Part shown: piece by piece, positions 6,863 to 14,047 of the stretch | Position numbering within the stretch: position 1 is the stretch's first letter | Layout of the letters: every line of letters begins with the position of its first letter | DNA from: Fervidibacter sp032160945 | GTDB lineage: Bacteria; Armatimonadota; Fervidibacteria; Fervidibacterales; Fervidibacteraceae | DNA: 17,846 nt | Assembly (NCBI GenBank): GCA_032160945.1 | Contig: JAVHTL010000062.1 | Strand: one strand, 5' to 3' | The notes under the pieces: generated by a model | Told to the model about the DNA's origin: nothing | Seen by the model: the letters and a program-made list of their open reading frames with translations, nothing else | Database searches by the model: none | Made by a program: the position numbers and the translations under genes

Positions 6863-7339
6863 ATGATGTTTAACCGAGTGATTTTAGTCGGAAGATTGGT
6901 TGCTGACCCAGAAGTCCGTTATACTCCCGATGGAATTCCAATCGCATCTTTTCGGCTTGCCGTTGACAGACCGACAAGGAAAGGAGCGGAGAAGCAAACA
7001 GATTTTTTCCGAATTGTGACTTTCAGAAGGCAAGCGGAGTTTGCTCAAAGTTATTTGACCAAAGGCAGATTGGTTTTGGTTGAGGGGAGATTGCAAAGTA
7101 ACAGTTACACTGACCGAATGGGGCAAAGGCGAACTTCTGTTGATGTCATCGCTTTCTCAATTCAGTTTATGGACAGAAGACCCGAAGGTGTGGCGACGAC
7201 CATTACGCCAATCTCTGAGGGTTATCCCACACCTTTGGAAAGTGACTTCATGCCTGAGCAAGACATGCCTATTGACGATTCGGTTCTGGAGGAGTTGCCA
7301 CCCTTTGAAGAAGAAGAGAAAGAAGAGTTTCCGTTTTGA
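6863..7339 (+). CDS. ssb: Single-stranded DNA-binding protein
   Basis: SSB coats single-stranded DNA in replication, recombination and repair. The roughly 158-residue product has the OB fold (FNRVILVGRLVADPEVRYTP, then FRLAVDRPTRK, FFRIVTFRRQAEFA, LVLVEGRLQSNSY). An acidic linker leads to EEFPF, a version of the DDIPF tail that recruits partner proteins. Paired ATGs at 6863 and 6866 lie 5 and 8 bases after GGAGGT; either may be used. The frame is open back to 6800, but that start lacks the site and adds non-family residues. It lies between rpsF and rpsR, as in many bacteria. Confidence 0.95.
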   Translation: MMFNRVILVGRLVADPEVRYTPDGIPIASFRLAVDRPTRKGAEKQTDFFRIVTFRRQAEFAQSYLTKGRLVLVEGRLQSNSYTDRMGQRRTSVDVIAFSIQFMDRRPEGVATTITPISEGYPTPLESDFMPEQDMPIDDSVLEELPPFEEEEKEEFPF

Positions 7340-7365
7340 GAGAAACCAAAGTAAAAGGGGGTGAC

Positions 7366-7602
7366 ATGGTGAAACAGGCAACAACAATGCGTCGGAAAAA
7401 GAAGAAAAAATGTCAGTGGTGTGTGGATGGGGTCAAGTTTATTGACTACAAAAGCATCAGCAAACTGCAAAAATTCATGGACAGCAAAGGCAGAATTTTG
7501 CCCAGAAGACAGACAGGCAATTGCGCTCGCCACCAAAGACAATTAACGGTGGCGATAAAAAGGGCGAGAACAATGGGCTTGTTGCCTTTTGTGGTCTATT
7601 GA
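7366..7602 (+). CDS. rpsR: Small ribosomal subunit protein S18, Cys-rich type
   Basis: S18 pairs with S6 on the 30S platform. The 78-residue protein has a Lys/Arg-rich start, VKFIDYKSISKLQKFM, then GRILPRRQTGNCARHQRQL and the basic helix AIKRARTMGLLPFV. Cys16, Cys19, Cys53 and His56 form a CxxC...CxxH set that fits the zinc-binding version of S18. The ATG at 7366 has GGGGGTGA 1-2 bases upstream of the usual window; the in-frame TTG at 7336 overlaps ssb and is less likely. Last gene of its operon, with a hairpin at the stop codon. Confidence 0.95.
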   Translation: MVKQATTMRRKKKKKCQWCVDGVKFIDYKSISKLQKFMDSKGRILPRRQTGNCARHQRQLTVAIKRARTMGLLPFVVY

Positions 7603-7638
7603 TGGCGCCTGCAGAATTTTCGGTTTCCATCAATTTTT
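7598..7638 (+). terminator. Candidate intrinsic terminator after rpsR
   Basis: ATTGATGG (7598-7605) pairs with CCATCAAT (7627-7634) and is followed directly by a run of T to 7638. The loop is long (21 nt) and the stem AT-rich, so strength is uncertain. It spans the rpsR stop codon and faces the converging gene that ends at 7644. Confidence 0.45.
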
Positions 7639-7643
7639 GCCCT

Positions 7644-8141
7644 TCAGGTTTGCCTGTTATGAACCATTGCGTCTCTCAAAAGTCGTTCCCTTCGCTCATC
7701 CCAGTATGCGCAGTCAAGTTCCAAGAAAACGGATGTGTAGGGCAAGCAAGTTCTCGTCTTTATGACCACAACTTGGAACTGCTTGCCCACCTCGCTCAAT
7801 TTTGCGATAAGTTGCTCGTGGGGCAGTTTGTTGATGGGGAAACCACTCAACCGATCATATAACTCTTGCCTGAAATTGGTTATGCCCGATACCCATTCCT
7901 CTTGAACAAAGTCAAGTTCCTCATCCAGCCAAACAATAGGTCGGACATGATGCTGTCTTCTGAGGACTCCCAAAACGAAGTCTAAAACAGGCAAAATCTC
8001 TTCGTCCACCAGAACAGTTTCCGTTTCAGCCAGCAAAGGGAAAGCCATATCGGCAATTTGTATCCAGTTGCGGTGACCGAGAAGGGGCAGCAAATCCTTA
8101 AGGTCTTCAAGTTGCCAAATTTCGTCACACCAATTTCCCAT
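7644..8141 (-). CDS. RbsD/FucU-like protein (sugar mutarotase family)
   Basis: The roughly 165-residue protein carries the RbsD/FucU hallmark near the start, LLGHRNWIQIADMAFP (Gly22-His23, Asp31). This aligns with the GHGDxIxIADAxFP motif whose His is catalytic in ribose pyranase and fucose mutarotase. The C-terminal VIKTRTCLPYTSVFLELD resembles the family's ending with its Tyr. These enzymes interconvert pyranose and other forms of a sugar in the cytoplasm, and the substrate is unknown here. The ATG at 8141 was chosen for its AGGAGG site about 9 bases upstream; the frame extends to 8216 without such support. No sugar transporter or kinase adjoins it. Convergent with rpsR, divergent from the TPR gene. 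Confidence 0.65.
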   Translation of the reverse strand: MGNWCDEIWQLEDLKDLLPLLGHRNWIQIADMAFPLLAETETVLVDEEILPVLDFVLGVLRRQHHVRPIVWLDEELDFVQEEWVSGITNFRQELYDRLSGFPINKLPHEQLIAKLSEVGKQFQVVVIKTRTCLPYTSVFLELDCAYWDERRERLLRDAMVHNRQT

Positions 8142-8253
8142 CGTTACCGCCCTCCTGAGTTTCGGTTCATTACCTTGAACAAGAATTTGCCACCTTTGCC
8201 CAAAACATGACATCATTTTTGATAGCAGATGACTGACGAAAGTGGTGACAGAA

Positions 8254-8748
8254 ATGTTGCGAAAATTTTTCCAACTGTTGAGGCGAAAGGAGCCGACGGC
8301 AGAGGAATTAAGGCGTAAAGCGTTAAGGCTTTTGAGACGGGGTAAACCGCATCATGCCTTACCTTTACTCCAAAAGTCGTTGGAACTTGAGCCATCAAGC
8401 ATTGAAGGGCACATAAACGCTGGAGTTGCTCTTTACCTGATGCAAAAATACGAAGAAGCCCTAAAGCACTTCCAATTCGCCGCCGCTTTAGAACCGCAGA
8501 ATGCCACTGCACTCATCAATCTCGCGGCGACCCTTGATGCACTTGGTCAATTGGATGAAGCCTTATCGGTTTTGCGCAAACTTGTGCATTTGTTTCCCAA
8601 CTTGCCTGATGTGCACTACAACTTGGCAGTGGCTTTGGCAAAGAAAGGTTTTGCGGAAGAAGCGGTAGCCGAGTTGAGAACCGAATTGGAACGAAATCCG
8701 TCACACCCTCACGCACTCAAATTGCTTCAGCAGTTAATGCGACGCTGA
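8254..8748 (+). CDS. TPR-repeat protein
   Basis: The roughly 164-residue protein is almost entirely four tetratricopeptide repeats of about 34 residues, near residues 16-49, 50-83, 84-117 and 118-151. Examples are GVALYLMQKYEEALKHF and ATLDALGQLDEALSVL, with each helix pair closing in xxP. A basic N-terminal helix (MLRKFFQLLRRK) precedes them; there is no signal peptide. Such proteins are protein-binding scaffolds and the partner is unknown. GTG codons at 8242 and 8245 in the same frame are alternative starts; ATG 8254 has GGTGA just upstream. No convincing promoter was seen in the 112-base divergent spacer. Confidence 0.85.
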   Translation: MLRKFFQLLRRKEPTAEELRRKALRLLRRGKPHHALPLLQKSLELEPSSIEGHINAGVALYLMQKYEEALKHFQFAAALEPQNATALINLAATLDALGQLDEALSVLRKLVHLFPNLPDVHYNLAVALAKKGFAEEAVAELRTELERNPSHPHALKLLQQLMRR

Positions 8749-8927
8749 TTTGGTGAAAACCTTTTGGCTTGCCATTAATGATGGCTTCAATCGTTTTCCC
8801 TTTCGCCAAACTATTCTGCGAACCTGCTTCATTGGCTTTTCATGCCACAAAGCCAATTTCGCTGGAAACTTTGCAGCAAACTTTTATGTGGCAAAAATCT
8901 GATTGCTAACAGAGGTGAGTTGCGAAA
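8749..8927. other. Intergenic spacer
   Basis: These 179 bases separate the TPR gene from the oxidoreductase. I see no reading frame of note. Weak inverted repeats are present (GCCAT/ATGGC, and GCCACA/TGTGGC at a wide spacing), but no T-run follows either, so no terminator or regulatory site is called. Confidence 0.5.
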
Positions 8928-9959
8928 GTGGCAGTGAGGGTCGGAATTGTTGGCTATGGTTACGCTGGGCGAGTTTTTCATGCGCCGCTGATTGCCCAAG
9001 TTGAAGGGCTTGAACTTTATGCCGTCGCTTCAAGAGATGAAGGGCGCAGAAGACAAGCCCAAAAGGATTGGGGAGTAGTTACTTACGGTTTGCCCGAAAA
9101 TTTATTTGCTGACCCGAAAGTTGATTTTGTGGTAATTGCAACGCCCCACAACACTCATCACCCGTTAGCAAAATCCGCCTTACAAGCAGGCAAAAATGTC
9201 GTCGTTGATAAACCCTTCACCCTGACTGTTGAAGAGGCTGATGATTTGATCGCTGAAGCGCAAAGACAAAACCGAATGCTCAGCGTGTTTCATAACCGTC
9301 GCTGGGATTGGGACTTTCTGACGGTCAAGGGTGCAATTGAAAAGGGTTTGCTTGGTGAAGTTTGGTTGATGGAACTGAGCGTCGGGCGCTACGGTTCAAC
9401 AGGGCGATGGCGTGCGGAGCGGGAGAGTATGGGTTCACTTTTGCACGACTGGGGCGTCCACCTCGTTGACCAAGCATTGCTGCTCATGGGAAAACCGAAG
9501 CGAGTGATGGCTTGGCGAAACTTTAGGGTTTGGCAATTAAGCGTTGAAAGTTTTATCCGAACAACTTTTGACTATGGTGACGGTCGCATTGCTGTCATTG
9601 AAGTCAACTACCTTCGGCGAGCGGAAAAGCCCAGATGGTATGTCCTCGGCGACAAGGGAGGATTAGTCAAGTTCGGACTTGACCCACAGGAAGAGGCACT
9701 TCGTCAAGGCGATATAACGAAGGCTCATGAAAAGCCTGAACATAGAGCAAAGGTTTGGACGGAGTTGAACAATCACAGCGTTGAAATGACCCTTGAAAGT
9801 GTTCGCGGCGATTGGCGCCAATACTACCGCAATATTGCTAAAGTTCTAAATGAAGGCGCTGAACTCGCTGTCAAGCCAGAAGAGGCTCGTGAGGTAGTCC
9901 GTATGGTTGAGGCATCCCTCAAATCAGCGGAGACAGGTCAACCTGTCAATGTTGACTGA
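8928..9959 (+). CDS. Gfo/Idh/MocA-family NAD(P)-dependent oxidoreductase
   Basis: The 343-residue protein has a complete two-domain dehydrogenase of the Gfo/Idh/MocA family, which oxidises or reduces sugars, inositols and related compounds in the cytoplasm. The Rossmann fold opens with GIVGYGYAGRVFHAP. The catalytic lysine is Lys95 in VDKPFTLT (the family's EKP with Asp for Glu). The second-domain motif DWGVHLVDQ (Asp174, His178, Asp181) supplies the other active-site residues. The RVFHAP wording is like that of the scyllo-inositol dehydrogenase (IolW/YdgJ) branch, but substrate is not settled. The GTG at 8928 has AGAGGTGA about 8 bases upstream. Confidence 0.88.
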   Translation: MAVRVGIVGYGYAGRVFHAPLIAQVEGLELYAVASRDEGRRRQAQKDWGVVTYGLPENLFADPKVDFVVIATPHNTHHPLAKSALQAGKNVVVDKPFTLTVEEADDLIAEAQRQNRMLSVFHNRRWDWDFLTVKGAIEKGLLGEVWLMELSVGRYGSTGRWRAERESMGSLLHDWGVHLVDQALLLMGKPKRVMAWRNFRVWQLSVESFIRTTFDYGDGRIAVIEVNYLRRAEKPRWYVLGDKGGLVKFGLDPQEEALRQGDITKAHEKPEHRAKVWTELNNHSVEMTLESVRGDWRQYYRNIAKVLNEGAELAVKPEEAREVVRMVEASLKSAETGQPVNVD

Positions 9960-10013
9960 GTTAGCAAGTCATAGCCTTAGGCAGCGCCAATTTTTGTGAG
10001 GAGTGAAGTTGGA

Positions 10014-10703
10014 ATGAAGCAGCGAAAAAGCAAATTTGAACCAAAACCTTTTTGGCGTTTCAAAGTTTTCCGTTTGCCGTTGGTTGCAATGGCATTTTTA
10101 TTGCTGCTCGCCATCGCTTCAAAGCGTCAACTTAACAGAGCACCGAAGACAGCGGAGATTGGCTTAAAGGTTGTCAGGGTTGTTGATGGCGATACAATCG
10201 TTTTGTCGGATGGACGAACCGTTCGTTACATCGGCATAGATACGCCCGAACGAGGTCAAAAATTTTACGAAGCAGCGAAAAACTTTAACCGAAAGTTGGT
10301 GCAGAACAAGACGGTTGAATTGGAGTTTGATGTTGAGCGTTACGACCAATATGGTCGGCTTCTGGCTTATGTTTTTGTGAGGGACAAAAATAAGCGTCTA
10401 ATCTTCGCTAACGCTGAAATGGTCCGCAATGGCTATGCACGAATTTACACGAAACCGCCCAATGTCAAATACGCCGATTTATTCCTGAGGCTTCAAAAGG
10501 AGGCTAGGGCAAATCATCGTGGCTTGTGGTCGGCTTACAAGCCAACCCGCTTACCTGTGATAGGTAACCGAAGGACAATGGTTTTTCACCGACCGAATTG
10601 CCCTATGGTTAGGAAAATCAAACCTCAAAATCGCATCCTCTTTCGTAAAGCGGAGGAAGCAATTGAAAGAGGCTTTCATCCCTGCCGTGAATGTCAACCT
10701 TGA
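10014..10703 (+). CDS. Membrane-anchored thermonuclease (SNase) with C-terminal Cys/His zinc-like domain
   Basis: The roughly 229-residue protein starts with a basic stretch and one hydrophobic segment (about 21-36), so the nuclease is probably anchored or secreted. The staphylococcal nuclease fold follows: VVDGDT (Asp58), RYIGIDTPE (Arg71, Asp76, Glu79) and RYDQYGRLLAYV (Arg115). These match the calcium ligands and the two arginines of SNase, so the enzyme looks active on DNA or RNA. The tail has His192, Cys196, Cys224 and Cys227 in FHRPNC...HPCREC, like the Ada-type metal-binding module found on some SNase proteins. The ATG at 10014 is about 10 bases after AGGAG; a GTG at 9996 is possible. 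The next gene starts 11 bases downstream, so an operon is likely. Confidence 0.88.
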   Translation: MKQRKSKFEPKPFWRFKVFRLPLVAMAFLLLLAIASKRQLNRAPKTAEIGLKVVRVVDGDTIVLSDGRTVRYIGIDTPERGQKFYEAAKNFNRKLVQNKTVELEFDVERYDQYGRLLAYVFVRDKNKRLIFANAEMVRNGYARIYTKPPNVKYADLFLRLQKEARANHRGLWSAYKPTRLPVIGNRRTMVFHRPNCPMVRKIKPQNRILFRKAEEAIERGFHPCRECQP

Positions 10704-10714
10704 GGTGAATTGCC

Positions 10715-11833
10715 TTGAAGGCAGAGAAACTGGACGAGGAGATTTTGACATTCATGGAAGAGCCCAACACCAGCGATGACAAGTTCAACGAACTGGCTAT
10801 GAAAATTTTTGCCTACCAATTTAAGCGCAATAAGCCATACAGAAACTTTTGCCTGCGAAGAGGCAAGAACCCTGAGACCGTTTCGCACTGGTCAGAAATA
10901 CCACCAGTCCCAACTCAAGCATTCAAACTTCTTGAGTTAGTTTGCGAACCGACTGAACTTGCTGAAGCAGTGTTCTTTTCAAGTGGGACGACACAAGGTG
11001 GAATGCGGAGCAAGCATTTTGTTTTCAACTTGAGGCTTTACGAGGCTTCAGTGCTTCGTTGGTTTGAGCCCCATCTGCTTCCAGAGAGGCGACCTTTACC
11101 CATTGCAGTTTTGTTTCCGCCAACACAAGAGTTGCCAAACTCTTCGCTCGGACACATGTTAGCGACAATCATGAATGAGTGTGGGATGAAGGGAAGCGAA
11201 ACAACTTTAGCCAGCAATTGGTTCATACGAAATGGAAAACTTTTAGCAGACGAATTGGCAAATTGGCTCAAGCGTGCCGAGGCAAATGGTGAACCTGTAA
11301 TGCTGTTAGGCACTTCGTTTTCCTTTTTGCATTTTTTAGACTGGTGCCTCGTCAACAAGTTAAGTTTCTCCCTGCCAGTAGGGAGCAGATTAATGGACAC
11401 TGGAGGTTTCAAAGGGAGTTCACGAGAAGTTTCCAGAGATGAACTTTATCGGCTTTATGAGCAGGTTTTTGGCATCCCGTCAGAGTGGTGCATTAACGAG
11501 TATGGGATGGCTGAATTGTCGTCTCAATTTTATGACGGAGTTGTTGGAAAGCCTTACTTTGCAACAGGCGAAAGTTCACCACAAAGGTTGCACAAACCAC
11601 CTCATTGGGTAAAGACAAAAGTGCTTGAGCCAGAAACTCTTGAGGAAGTTAGCGACGGTGAGGTTGGTTTGCTTTGCCATTACGACCTTGCAAACCGAGG
11701 TTCCGTGATGGCAGTCTTAACCGAAGACTTAGGCATAAAATTGAAAAGCAACTTCGTTTTGCTTGGAAGAGCAAAAAGCAGTGAATTGCGAGGCTGCTCG
11801 GTTTTGATAGATGAATTGCTGTCTGCTCATTAA
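10715..11833 (+). CDS. LuxE-family acyl-protein synthetase
   Basis: The 372-residue protein matches the LuxE acyl-protein synthetase family of ATP-dependent adenylating enzymes. The adenylate-forming motif FFSSGTTQGG is at about 87-96. NEYGMAELSSQFYD (about 265-280) is the second core motif, and GRAKSSELRGCS comes near the end. Length is close to LuxE (about 370-380). In luminous bacteria LuxE activates a fatty acid and holds it on a cysteine near the C-terminus; Cys361 here occupies a similar place. No LuxC or LuxD partner is in the window, so it is a stand-alone relative whose substrate is unknown. The TTG at 10715 has GAGGTGA 6 bases upstream. Confidence 0.8.
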   Translation: MKAEKLDEEILTFMEEPNTSDDKFNELAMKIFAYQFKRNKPYRNFCLRRGKNPETVSHWSEIPPVPTQAFKLLELVCEPTELAEAVFFSSGTTQGGMRSKHFVFNLRLYEASVLRWFEPHLLPERRPLPIAVLFPPTQELPNSSLGHMLATIMNECGMKGSETTLASNWFIRNGKLLADELANWLKRAEANGEPVMLLGTSFSFLHFLDWCLVNKLSFSLPVGSRLMDTGGFKGSSREVSRDELYRLYEQVFGIPSEWCINEYGMAELSSQFYDGVVGKPYFATGESSPQRLHKPPHWVKTKVLEPETLEEVSDGEVGLLCHYDLANRGSVMAVLTEDLGIKLKSNFVLLGRAKSSELRGCSVLIDELLSAH

Positions 11834-11840
11834 TCTCGTC

Positions 11841-11874
11841 AAAAGACAAAAAGCCCGCCGCCTTTTCGGCGGCG
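11841..11874 (-). terminator. Intrinsic terminator downstream of the first Hsp20 gene
   Basis: On the minus strand, a 7-bp GC stem (11856-11862 with 11868-11874) closes on a 5-base loop. It is followed by GGCTTTTTGTCTTTT. That is a strong rho-independent terminator for the Hsp20 gene ending at 11958. On the plus strand no T-run follows, so it does not obviously terminate the LuxE-type gene. Confidence 0.8.
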
Positions 11875-11878
11875 AGCC

Positions 11879-11903
11879 GGGAGGGGCGGCGAGGCGGGGA
11901 GGG
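11879..11903 (+). other. G-rich tract with quadruplex potential
   Basis: Four runs of three or more G occur within 25 bases, with loops of 1, 9 and 1 bases. The tract is in the convergent spacer between the LuxE-type and Hsp20 genes, on the plus strand. Its base composition differs sharply from its neighbours. Formation in the cell is untested. Confidence 0.4.
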
Positions 11904-11957
11904 AGGCGTTGCTCTGTATTTGGGTGGGCGATGCGGCGAGAGGTGAAAGGGCAGGTA

Positions 11958-12401
11958 TTAGCCTTCCACTTTCACTTCTATCCGCTTCGCCCTCTTAGGT
12001 GCAACTTTCGGAAGCCTAATTGTCAACAAGCCATCACGGTAAGTAGCCTCAACCTTTTCAATGTCAACTGGCACATTCAGCGCAAAACTTCTTTCAAACT
12101 CGCCGTAGTGTCGCTCCAGTAAGTGATAGGTTGCGTTTTCCGCTTCTTCTGTTTTTTCCCTTTTGCCCTTTAAAGTCAATCTGTCATCTGTCAACTCAAT
12201 TTGGATGTTTTCTCGCTGGACGCCTGGCAATTCAGCCTGCACTACAACCTCTGTCGGTGTCTCGTAAATATCCACCACTGGAGACCAACCGCGAGTTACA
12301 GGTGCACGCTCCTCGCCGAAAAATTCACGAAACAACCTGTCAACTTCACGGCGAAAAGTCTCAAGTTCGGCAAAAGGTGACCAACGACGCATTTGAGCCA
12401 T
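11958..12401 (-). CDS. Small heat shock protein, Hsp20 family (copy 1)
   Basis: The 147-residue protein is a holdase chaperone that binds unfolding proteins without ATP and forms oligomers in the cytoplasm. The alpha-crystallin domain spans about 45-140: VVDIYETPTEVVVQAELPGV, the strand LTLKGKRE and the A-x-x-x-x-G-x-L element (ATYRDGLLTIRLPK). The tail RIEVKV carries an I-x-V type motif used for oligomer contacts. The N-terminal arm (SPFAELETFRREVDRLF) is typical. The ATG at 12401 is preceded by a very strong AAGGAGGTG; a farther start at 12422 lies upstream of that site. A second Hsp20 gene is directly upstream in the same direction. Confidence 0.93.
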   Translation of the reverse strand: MAQMRRWSPFAELETFRREVDRLFREFFGEERAPVTRGWSPVVDIYETPTEVVVQAELPGVQRENIQIELTDDRLTLKGKREKTEEAENATYHLLERHYGEFERSFALNVPVDIEKVEATYRDGLLTIRLPKVAPKRAKRIEVKVEG

Positions 12402-12448
12402 CTTTTTCACCTCCTTAGACATCGTTTAAGGTTTTAAGTTTCAACCCG

Positions 12449-12467
12449 TTGGCTTATATTTTGCCAA
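12449..12467 (-). promoter_or_regulatory. TTGGC-N9-GCCAA inverted repeat upstream of Hsp20 copy 1
   Basis: Five-base arms are separated by nine bases, about 50-65 bases before the ATG at 12401. The N9 spacing matches the layout of the CIRCE heat shock operator, but the arms are not the CIRCE sequence. It may bind a heat shock regulator or be chance; the promoter hexamers here are unclear. Confidence 0.3.
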
Positions 12468-12525
12468 TGAAATTCAGCATTTGAACCCAAAACAAACTCA
12501 TAGTAGTTTCCCCGACAAGAACGGA

Positions 12526-12560
12526 AAGAAGTCTGGCGGAGATTACCCGCCAGACTTCTT
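12526..12560 (-). terminator. Hairpin between the two Hsp20 genes, likely terminator
   Basis: A perfect 14-bp inverted repeat (12526-12539 with 12547-12560) has a 7-base loop. It starts 6 bases after the stop of Hsp20 copy 2 and is followed on the minus strand by TTTCCGTTCTT, a partial T-run. It would end most transcription from copy 2 before copy 1, implying copy 1 has its own promoter; it might also protect the 3' end of the message. Confidence 0.65.
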
Positions 12561-12565
12561 CGGCT

Positions 12566-13036
12566 TCAGGCAACTTTCACCTCAATGCGGCGTGGTTTAC
12601 TTTCTTCGCTCTTGGGCAAGTGAACTTCCAAGACACCGTCTTTGTAAGAAGCCTCAATGGCATCCGCCTTAACATCGGCTGGGATACGGAGCGACCTGAC
12701 AAATTCGCCATAGGAGCGCTCCATAAAGTGAAGAGTCTCGTCTTTGCGCTCCTCGCTCCGCTCCCGCTTGCCCTTAATGGTCAGGATGTCGTCTTGGAGT
12801 GTCACCTCAATGTCTTCCGTTTTCACGCCAGGCAACTCAACCCGAACGATGTAGGCATCAGGAGTTTCTGAGACTTCCATTGCGGGAACCCACTGCTCAC
12901 GCCACCAATCCAACCCCCAGAAATCGCGTTCCCATTCACGGAAGAACCGACCTAACATTCGGTCAAACATATGGTCAAATCGGTCAAACCACCGTTCAAG
13001 TTCAGTAATTGGTTGCCAGCGTGCCAACTTTGCCAT
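12566..13036 (-). CDS. Small heat shock protein, Hsp20 family (copy 2)
   Basis: This 156-residue Hsp20 holdase has an N-terminal arm unusually rich in Trp, Phe, Arg and Met (WFDRFDHMFDRMLGRFF, then about six Trp by residue 50). The alpha-crystallin domain comprises MEVSETPDAYIVRVELPGV, LTIKGKRERS and ASYKDGVLEVHLPK. The end is RRIEVKV, again an I-x-V tail. The ATG at 13036 has AGAGGTGAG about 6 bases upstream. It differs from copy 1 enough to be an old paralogue rather than a fresh duplicate. It is the first gene of the heat shock pair and has a TATAAT about 58 bases upstream. Confidence 0.93.
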   Translation of the reverse strand: MAKLARWQPITELERWFDRFDHMFDRMLGRFFREWERDFWGLDWWREQWVPAMEVSETPDAYIVRVELPGVKTEDIEVTLQDDILTIKGKRERSEERKDETLHFMERSYGEFVRSLRIPADVKADAIEASYKDGVLEVHLPKSEESKPRRIEVKVA

Positions 13037-13093
13037 CTGAACTCACCTCTTTTTAGGTTTTTTTCAGGTTCATCTCATTACACAGCCATTGAT

Positions 13094-13099
13094 ATTATA
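13094..13099 (-). promoter_or_regulatory. Candidate -10 (TATAAT) for Hsp20 copy 2
   Basis: The minus strand reads TATAAT here, giving a leader of about 50 nt. The -35 zone is poor, with TTTATG at about 16 bases. One arm of a 12-bp inverted repeat (13105-13116) lies directly upstream, over the spacer between -10 and -35. Confidence 0.5.
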
Positions 13100-13104
13100 C
13101 CGCG

Positions 13105-13178
13105 CAAGTAAATTGCATAAACATCCGTGACGCTAAAAACTTCCATCAATTTTACCGTTTTTGACGGCAATTTACTTG
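13105..13178. promoter_or_regulatory. Perfect 12-bp inverted repeat in the Hsp20 upstream region
   Basis: CAAGTAAATTGC (13105-13116) is mirrored by GCAATTTACTTG (13167-13178), with 50 bases between. A short CCGT/ACGG hairpin (13155-13158 with 13164-13167) abuts the second arm. The first arm overlaps the promoter of Hsp20 copy 2. It could be a pair of sites for one regulator, a large stem-loop or the ends of a small mobile element. The rest of the spacer to 13281 holds no gene I can support. Confidence 0.5.
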
Positions 13179-13281
13179 ATTTGAAGGGGTTGATGCATAT
13201 AAGGGGTGAAATTTGTAATCATTTGAGCGCAATGATGTCAACTATAGTGAAACGCTTGCTCAATCAGCAGCAAGTAACCTC

Positions 13282-13968
13282 TCACTGCTTTTTCACATGC
13301 TTGACGCTCAACACAATGGCGGTTGGGGCTCCCGTTTGGACGATGGTTGTAAGCCATTGGCTTCGTTTCATCATCGCTTCAATGTAGTCGCGCAATGCGC
13401 CTTCAAAAGGTGGACGATGGACGGCAATAATAGCGTTTTCCGCCAATTTAGGCAAAGCGACCTCAACAAAAGACAGAGCCCTTGGTCCAATGTCAACGAA
13501 AGCAAAATCAAACTTCTCCTCAAGTTGGGGGACTACTTTCAAAGCATCGCCTTCAATTACAGTCACCACTCTGCCCAAAAGCCCAGCCCGCCTTAAATTT
13601 TCCTTGGCTTCACTAACCAAGTTAGGTTGGATTTCAACGGTCGTCAAATGCCCGCCAGTCGCTTCCAAACCAAGACCAAGCCAAATTGCTGAATAGCCAT
13701 TTGCAGTCCCAATTTCTAACGCCCGTTTACGCTGTGTGGCTACAATGAGCCATCTCAAAAACTCACCGTCACTGCGAGGGACATTGTGATAGCGCTCGCG
13801 AAATTGCTCCATCCAAGGAAGCAATGTGGCTAAAATCCATTCTTGCCTTTCCTTATCCGATGCAAACTTAGTCGGTTCTGGTGCTTCGGGTTGAAAGCAT
13901 GAAGCACCAATTATCGTCAAGGAAATCACGCTTACTACCGATGCCAGAATGAATTCAATCTTGACCAT
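13282..13968 (-). CDS. Class I SAM methyltransferase-fold protein, O-methyltransferase family 3-like, with lipoprotein-like N-terminus
   Basis: The roughly 228-residue product begins MVKIEF plus a hydrophobic stretch ending IIGASC (Cys24), which resembles a lipoprotein signal, although Gly at the -3 position is unusual. The Rossmann methyltransferase core follows: ALEIGTANGYSAIWL (motif I, about 84-98), TTVEIQPNLVSEAKENL, VIEGDALKVV (Asp141) and FAFVDI (Asp159). It resembles catechol/caffeoyl-CoA-type O-methyltransferases. However, the later metal-binding D-N pair normally in the IxxDN strand is replaced by IIAVHRP, so catalysis is doubtful. The ATG at 13968 follows GGGTGA by 7 bases; earlier in-frame starts overlap the ABC gene and lack a site. 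Last gene of the minus-strand run from the YfhO-type gene. Confidence 0.75.
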   Translation of the reverse strand: MVKIEFILASVVSVISLTIIGASCFQPEAPEPTKFASDKERQEWILATLLPWMEQFRERYHNVPRSDGEFLRWLIVATQRKRALEIGTANGYSAIWLGLGLEATGGHLTTVEIQPNLVSEAKENLRRAGLLGRVVTVIEGDALKVVPQLEEKFDFAFVDIGPRALSFVEVALPKLAENAIIAVHRPPFEGALRDYIEAMMKRSQWLTTIVQTGAPTAIVLSVKHVKKQ

Positions 13969-14047
13969 CTTTTGCTCACCCTCAAGCGATGGCACCAACT
14001 TTGTTGCAAATTGTCCATTTGTGGCTTGCTTCAATCTTGCCAAGTGC

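Noticed and set aside
13127..13281. A small plus-strand gene in the spacer after the methyltransferase-fold gene
   Set aside because: The frame has no ribosome binding site or recognisable features, and runs into the antisense of the neighbouring gene.
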